A stretch of 64,000 bases of DNA from Diphasiastrum complanatum (taxonomy: Eukaryota > Streptophyta > Lycopodiopsida > Lycopodiales > Lycopodiaceae): positions 27,063,039 through 27,127,038 of the forward strand of contig CM055097.1 in the NCBI GenBank assembly GCA_029204225.1, in the 5' to 3' direction. This document shows, one piece after another, positions 60,866 through 64,000 of the stretch (position 1 is the stretch's first letter; every line of letters begins with the position of its first letter). The position numbers were made by a program, and so were the translations under genes. Under the pieces are notes generated by a model that searched no databases, was not told the DNA's origin, and saw nothing but the letters and a program-made list of their open reading frames with translations.

Positions 60866-61056
60866 ATGACGGTCCGGTTCTCAATCTCAATCTAAGACTC
60901 AAAGGGACCCGACGGTTCTCAACCATGGCCGGTTCCTACAAAAGGGCATCCCCGCCGGTTCTTGAGGAATAGGGTACCCGCCGGTTAGGGTCTTTAGAAC
61001 CGGGTTGATAACCGGGTTGAGAACCGGGAAAAAAATCAATACCCGCCCAACACTGG
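60866..61056 (-). repeat. hAT 5' terminal region with AACCGGTT-type motifs
   Basis: On the minus strand it starts CAGTGTTGGGCGGGTATTG, the form of a hAT terminal inverted repeat. It continues with GGTT/AACC-rich repeats (CCCGGTTCTCAACCCGGTT and so on). The 8 bases next to it outside are GTGTCAAC (a possible target duplication), but no second copy was found at a matching 3' end. Confidence 0.65.
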
Positions 61057-61663
61057 TGTCAACCATATGAGTGAGCACCCTGGCCAAGTGGGCCACTTGC
61101 ACTAATTTATTTAAGTTACAAATAGGGGGTCCCATGTATTTAATTAATAACATGTCCCATGAGTAATGTACAACTTATAATATTAGAGATTAGCCAAAGG
61201 GGTAACATAGGCATTACTCTTCAACAAGTAAATCACAGCTCAAGATAGGATTAGCCAAGAAAATTTGTACTTAATGATCTGTTGTGCTCAAAAATCCATC
61301 TTTTGACCATTTTCCAAGCTTTTGGAGTTGGAAAGTCATAAATCCCTGGTTTTTTGCTGCTTCAGCCCAAGATTTGGCACAAAAGATCCTCACAATAGGG
61401 TGACTTGGTGTGGGTGAGCTTTCTAGAGAAAAAACAAAAAGACCTTACTACAAAATCTTTACATCCATTTAACAATTGCTTCTTTTACTCTTCAAAAATG
61501 AAAGTCAAGAATTTTGGGACATCCCTTTATTTCAGGATTTTGAAGGCTAAACATTGAATTGATCTATTGTGTTCAAACAAAGCAGCAAACAACATAATCA
61601 AGGGAGCACTTTACCTCTATTTTTAAAATTAGCTTGCTAATTTCTTGAATTTTATCACTTTTT
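61057..61663. other. Noncoding interval
   Basis: No gene recognised. The TCAAGATTTTG-like phrases are unremarkable. Confidence 0.45.
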
Positions 61664-62085
61664 GAGTGGTGGATTCGAGTTCTTTTGTACATTCACTTTC
61701 ATTTCAATGAAGCAGATGGAACCTCTTTCGACTGGATATGGAATGTCCTTGCTCTTCTTCTCTCTTCCTCCATCTCTCATGTTTTCTTTGGATTTGCTAA
61801 TTGTTAGATTTTATGCTTGTTGAAGTATATCTTTACTATACTTTCTATGAGAGAGAAAAAGTAAGATCTATCATTGCTTGAGTAGTGTTAATTACTACTG
61901 TTAATGGATCGTAGTATTAATGGTTAGTGTTAGATGTGGATCATAAGCTGTGCTTGATTATGAACTATGCTATCGCTCTCATGAGCACGAATCTCCGCGT
62001 GACAACATGTTAATCCTCTTCATCTCCTTTGATGCTTGATGTGCTTGGATCTAGGGTTGAAGGTGGATAGGAAATACTTGCTACA
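61664..62085 (+). repeat. 5' LTR, truncated
   Basis: Matches 63180-63602 from GAGTGGTGGATTC to GAAATAC..(A/G)CTACA with scattered changes. Confidence 0.75.
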
Positions 62086-62089
62086 ATTT

Positions 62090-62107
62090 TGGCGCCGTTG
62101 CCGTGGA
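62090..62107 (+). other. Primer-binding site, tRNA-Asp type
   Basis: TGGCGCCGTTGCCGTGGA follows the LTR end CTACA by four bases. It matches the tRNA-Asp 3' complement with one change. Confidence 0.85.
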
Positions 62108-62282
62108 GCTACGCCAATTTTTCATTTTCAGCAAGTTTATGATACATGTATGGTGGTTAGCTTGCATTTAGGCATCTTGGTTTTGGCATGTTAGGATTAG
62201 CTTTGCATTATGGATGTGATTTGTGAGAGTTATGTCCAAAAACGTTCAAAAAATGAGTGGGAACTGTTTTTTGTTTTTTTAA

Positions 62283-62665
62283 TTTTTCTGCCCTTTTCTA
62301 TTCAATTTTTGCCCAACTTTCTATTCTCTGTAATTCGATCTGAATAGGTAGGATTGTAGAGCATTGAAAGGGCTTTCTAGCCATACTTTTTTTTTTGGAT
62401 TCCGTTAAGTATTAAGCAAGTTACAAATTTTTTAAGTTGGCAACAAAATTCTGTAAACTTGTCAAAAACCAGAAATTTCCAGATTTTTTATTTTTCTGCC
62501 CTGTTTGATCCATATTTTGCACTACCTTCTATTCTCTATAATTCGATCTGAATAGATATTGTAGAGCATTGAAAGGGCTTTCTAGAGATAAAATTTTTCT
62601 TTTTCATTTCGTTAAGTATTAAGTTACAAATTTTTGAAATTGTCAAAAAAACAAAATTCTTTAAC
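62283..62665 (+). repeat. Tandem duplication of about 210 bp in the interior
   Basis: Both units contain TTTTTCTGCCC, TTCTATTCTCT.TAATTCGATC, GAATAG....ATTGTAGAGC and TTGAAAGGGCTTTCTAG, then GTTAAGTATTAAG. The second starts near 62495. Confidence 0.75.
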
Positions 62666-62893
62666 CTCGTCATTAGCTTCAACAATGTCATTGCTAGCCA
62701 GCAGCAGCACCTATCTACAAGGATCAAAATCAACAAGCATTATCTTGTAATACTTTTTTGGATGGTGTCTACCCATTTGTCAATGAATAAGGTTATCATG
62801 AATGGCCACCGGACCCATATGATTATTATTGAAAATTTGCATTCAAGCGCCGAGGTTGGTGTCATGGGACCTCCACCAATTTTGGTGGGGTAT

Positions 62894-63602
62894 TGTTGGA
62901 GGGTTTGCTGATTCCAAAGCAACCCTAACCATAGCTAATAAGTGAAAGGGATTTGGTACCCTGCGTGTGTAAGTCCAACCCGATGATCACAAAATTATTT
63001 GATTAGTTAAAAGTTAATAAAAGGACTTTAGGCCTTTTTGCGGCAATTAAATATCGCAAGGCCTAATAGTCAAGTTAGTGAATAAAAAGGGCTCCCCCCA
63101 ATTTTCGAATTTCAAATAATAAGGGAGGTGGAGATTGGCCAATAGGATTTGAGGCCAAAGCCCTAAGATCCACTATATAGAGTGGTGGATTCAAGTTATT
63201 TTGTACATTCACTTTCATTTCAATAAAGCAAGTGGAACCTCTTTCGAATGAATATGGAATGTCCTTGCTCTTCTTCTCTCTTCCTCCATCTCTCATGTTT
63301 TCTTTGGATTTGCTAATTGTTGGATTTGATGCTTGTTGGAGTTTATCTTTTATTATACTGTTTGTGAGAGAGAAAAGTAAGATCTATAATTGCTTGAGTA
63401 GTGTTAATTGCTAGTGTTAATGGATCATAATGTTAATGTTTAGTGTTAGATGTGGATCATAAGCATGTGCTTGATTATGAATTATGCTATCGCTCTCATG
63501 GGAACAAATCTTTGCGTGATAACATGTTAATCCTCTTCATCTCCTTTGATGCTTGATGTACTTGGATCTGGGGTTGAAGGTGGATAGGAAATACCCACTA
63601 CA
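62894..63602 (+). repeat. 3' LTR of the second tRNA-Asp element
   Basis: Starts TGTTGGAGGG after TTTGGTGGGG and ends ACTACA, giving TG...CA ends over about 709 bp. The bases after it are GTTAG; no left copy of that target site survives. Confidence 0.7.
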
Positions 63603-64000
63603 GTTAGTAATGTGCCAACTCCTCGTATTCCAACTGCGGGGCCTTTCCATGTACAATCTACCCTTCAATACCCCTTTCCTTATCCATCGTACCATGGGTC
63701 GGCTGATAAGGATATTAAACCGCCAAAGTATGCGAGTATGACTTAACAATGACGCATCGACTTTGTGGATTAGTGGTTTAATAAGTGGGAAAATTACTTT
63801 GAACTACGTTGAGCTTCAACTTATGAGGCTTGGTGGATTAAGAAAGGGGCCCTATCACCTCAATGATGTGGCTGATAGGTGGTGGCGCAAAGTACAACAT
63901 ACCCTTGGTTATCCAACAACATGGGCTAATTTCAAGGTCATTAAAAACCAAATGTCTCACCACACGAAGCATGTGAGGGCTATGTGCTCAAGATTGTTGA
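63603..64000 (+). pseudogene. Ty3/gypsy gag fragment
   Basis: Right after the LTR, PPKYASM and KWENYFELR, then (frame-shifted) YHLNDVADRWWRKVQHTLGY and TTWANFKVIKNQM, resemble the Retrotrans_gag capsid region ('PP.F.G......W....E..F', 'A..WW......G....TW..F'). Stops occur in every few dozen codons. It is cut by the right edge of the window, so the element may continue. Confidence 0.6.

Larger units (their letters stand above)
61664..63602 (+). mobile_element. Second tRNA-Asp LTR element, non-coding interior
   Basis: A truncated 5' LTR (61664-62085) and a full 3' LTR (62894-63602) flank about 810 bp that carry no gag or pol. The primer site lies at 62090-62107 and a G-rich polypurine tract ends at 62890. 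It resembles the element at 5.2-8.5 kb in plan but not in LTR sequence. The 5' LTR lacks the first 286 bp or so of the 3' copy. Confidence 0.75.

Overview
The window is plant nuclear DNA. One intact angiosperm-type AP2/ERF (DREB) gene lies at 30159-31250 (-). The 3' exons of a GOT1-type vesicle-transport gene lie at 1746-2633 (+), with GT-AG introns in consistent phase. Almost everything else is decayed transposable element: at least three Ty1/copia elements or fragments, several Ty3/gypsy remnants, two LTR elements primed by tRNA-Asp, one hAT DNA transposon, and long CT/GA/TG microsatellites. The species cannot be named from the sequence. No bacterial operon features, CRISPR arrays or complete rRNA/tRNA genes were seen.

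Layout. 0-2.7 kb: a minus-strand copia integrase fragment, then the GOT1-like exons. 4.1-5.1 kb: a CT tract and an odd repeated motif that returns at 24.7 kb. 5.2-8.5 kb: a non-autonomous LTR element with a tRNA-Asp primer site and no coding capacity. 9.6 kb: a 250-bp CT tract. 11.2-14.7 kb: a gypsy gag scrap cut by an LTR-like repeat, then a copia element that has lost its reverse transcriptase. 16-22.4 kb: a mosaic of gypsy integrase, an unrecognised coding remnant, an NIF/FCP1-type phosphatase fragment between clusters of GGTAC/GTACC motifs, an acidic Tyr/Ser-rich ORF, a GC-rich fold-back, and the first copy of an unrecognised gene family. 24-30 kb: mostly noncoding. 30-32.3 kb: the DREB gene and its upstream region. 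34.6-39.4 kb: gypsy pol pieces and the second copy of the unrecognised family. 42.5-47.3 kb: a nearly full-length copia polyprotein with several breaks, preceded by a detached piece of a sibling copy. 48.8-50.0 kb: a minus-strand remnant of a beta-class (N4/N6-type) DNA methyltransferase. 50.2-53.0 kb: two further copia fragments. 57.4-61.06 kb: a hAT transposon. 61.66-64 kb: a second tRNA-Asp LTR element followed by a gypsy gag scrap.

The genes do not form a pathway. The DREB factor is the only gene that looks functional. The most unusual items are the methyltransferase remnant, the two-copy unrecognised family (20-22 kb and 36-38 kb), and the phosphatase fragment inside a GTACC-rich segment, which may be a gene-capturing DNA transposon.
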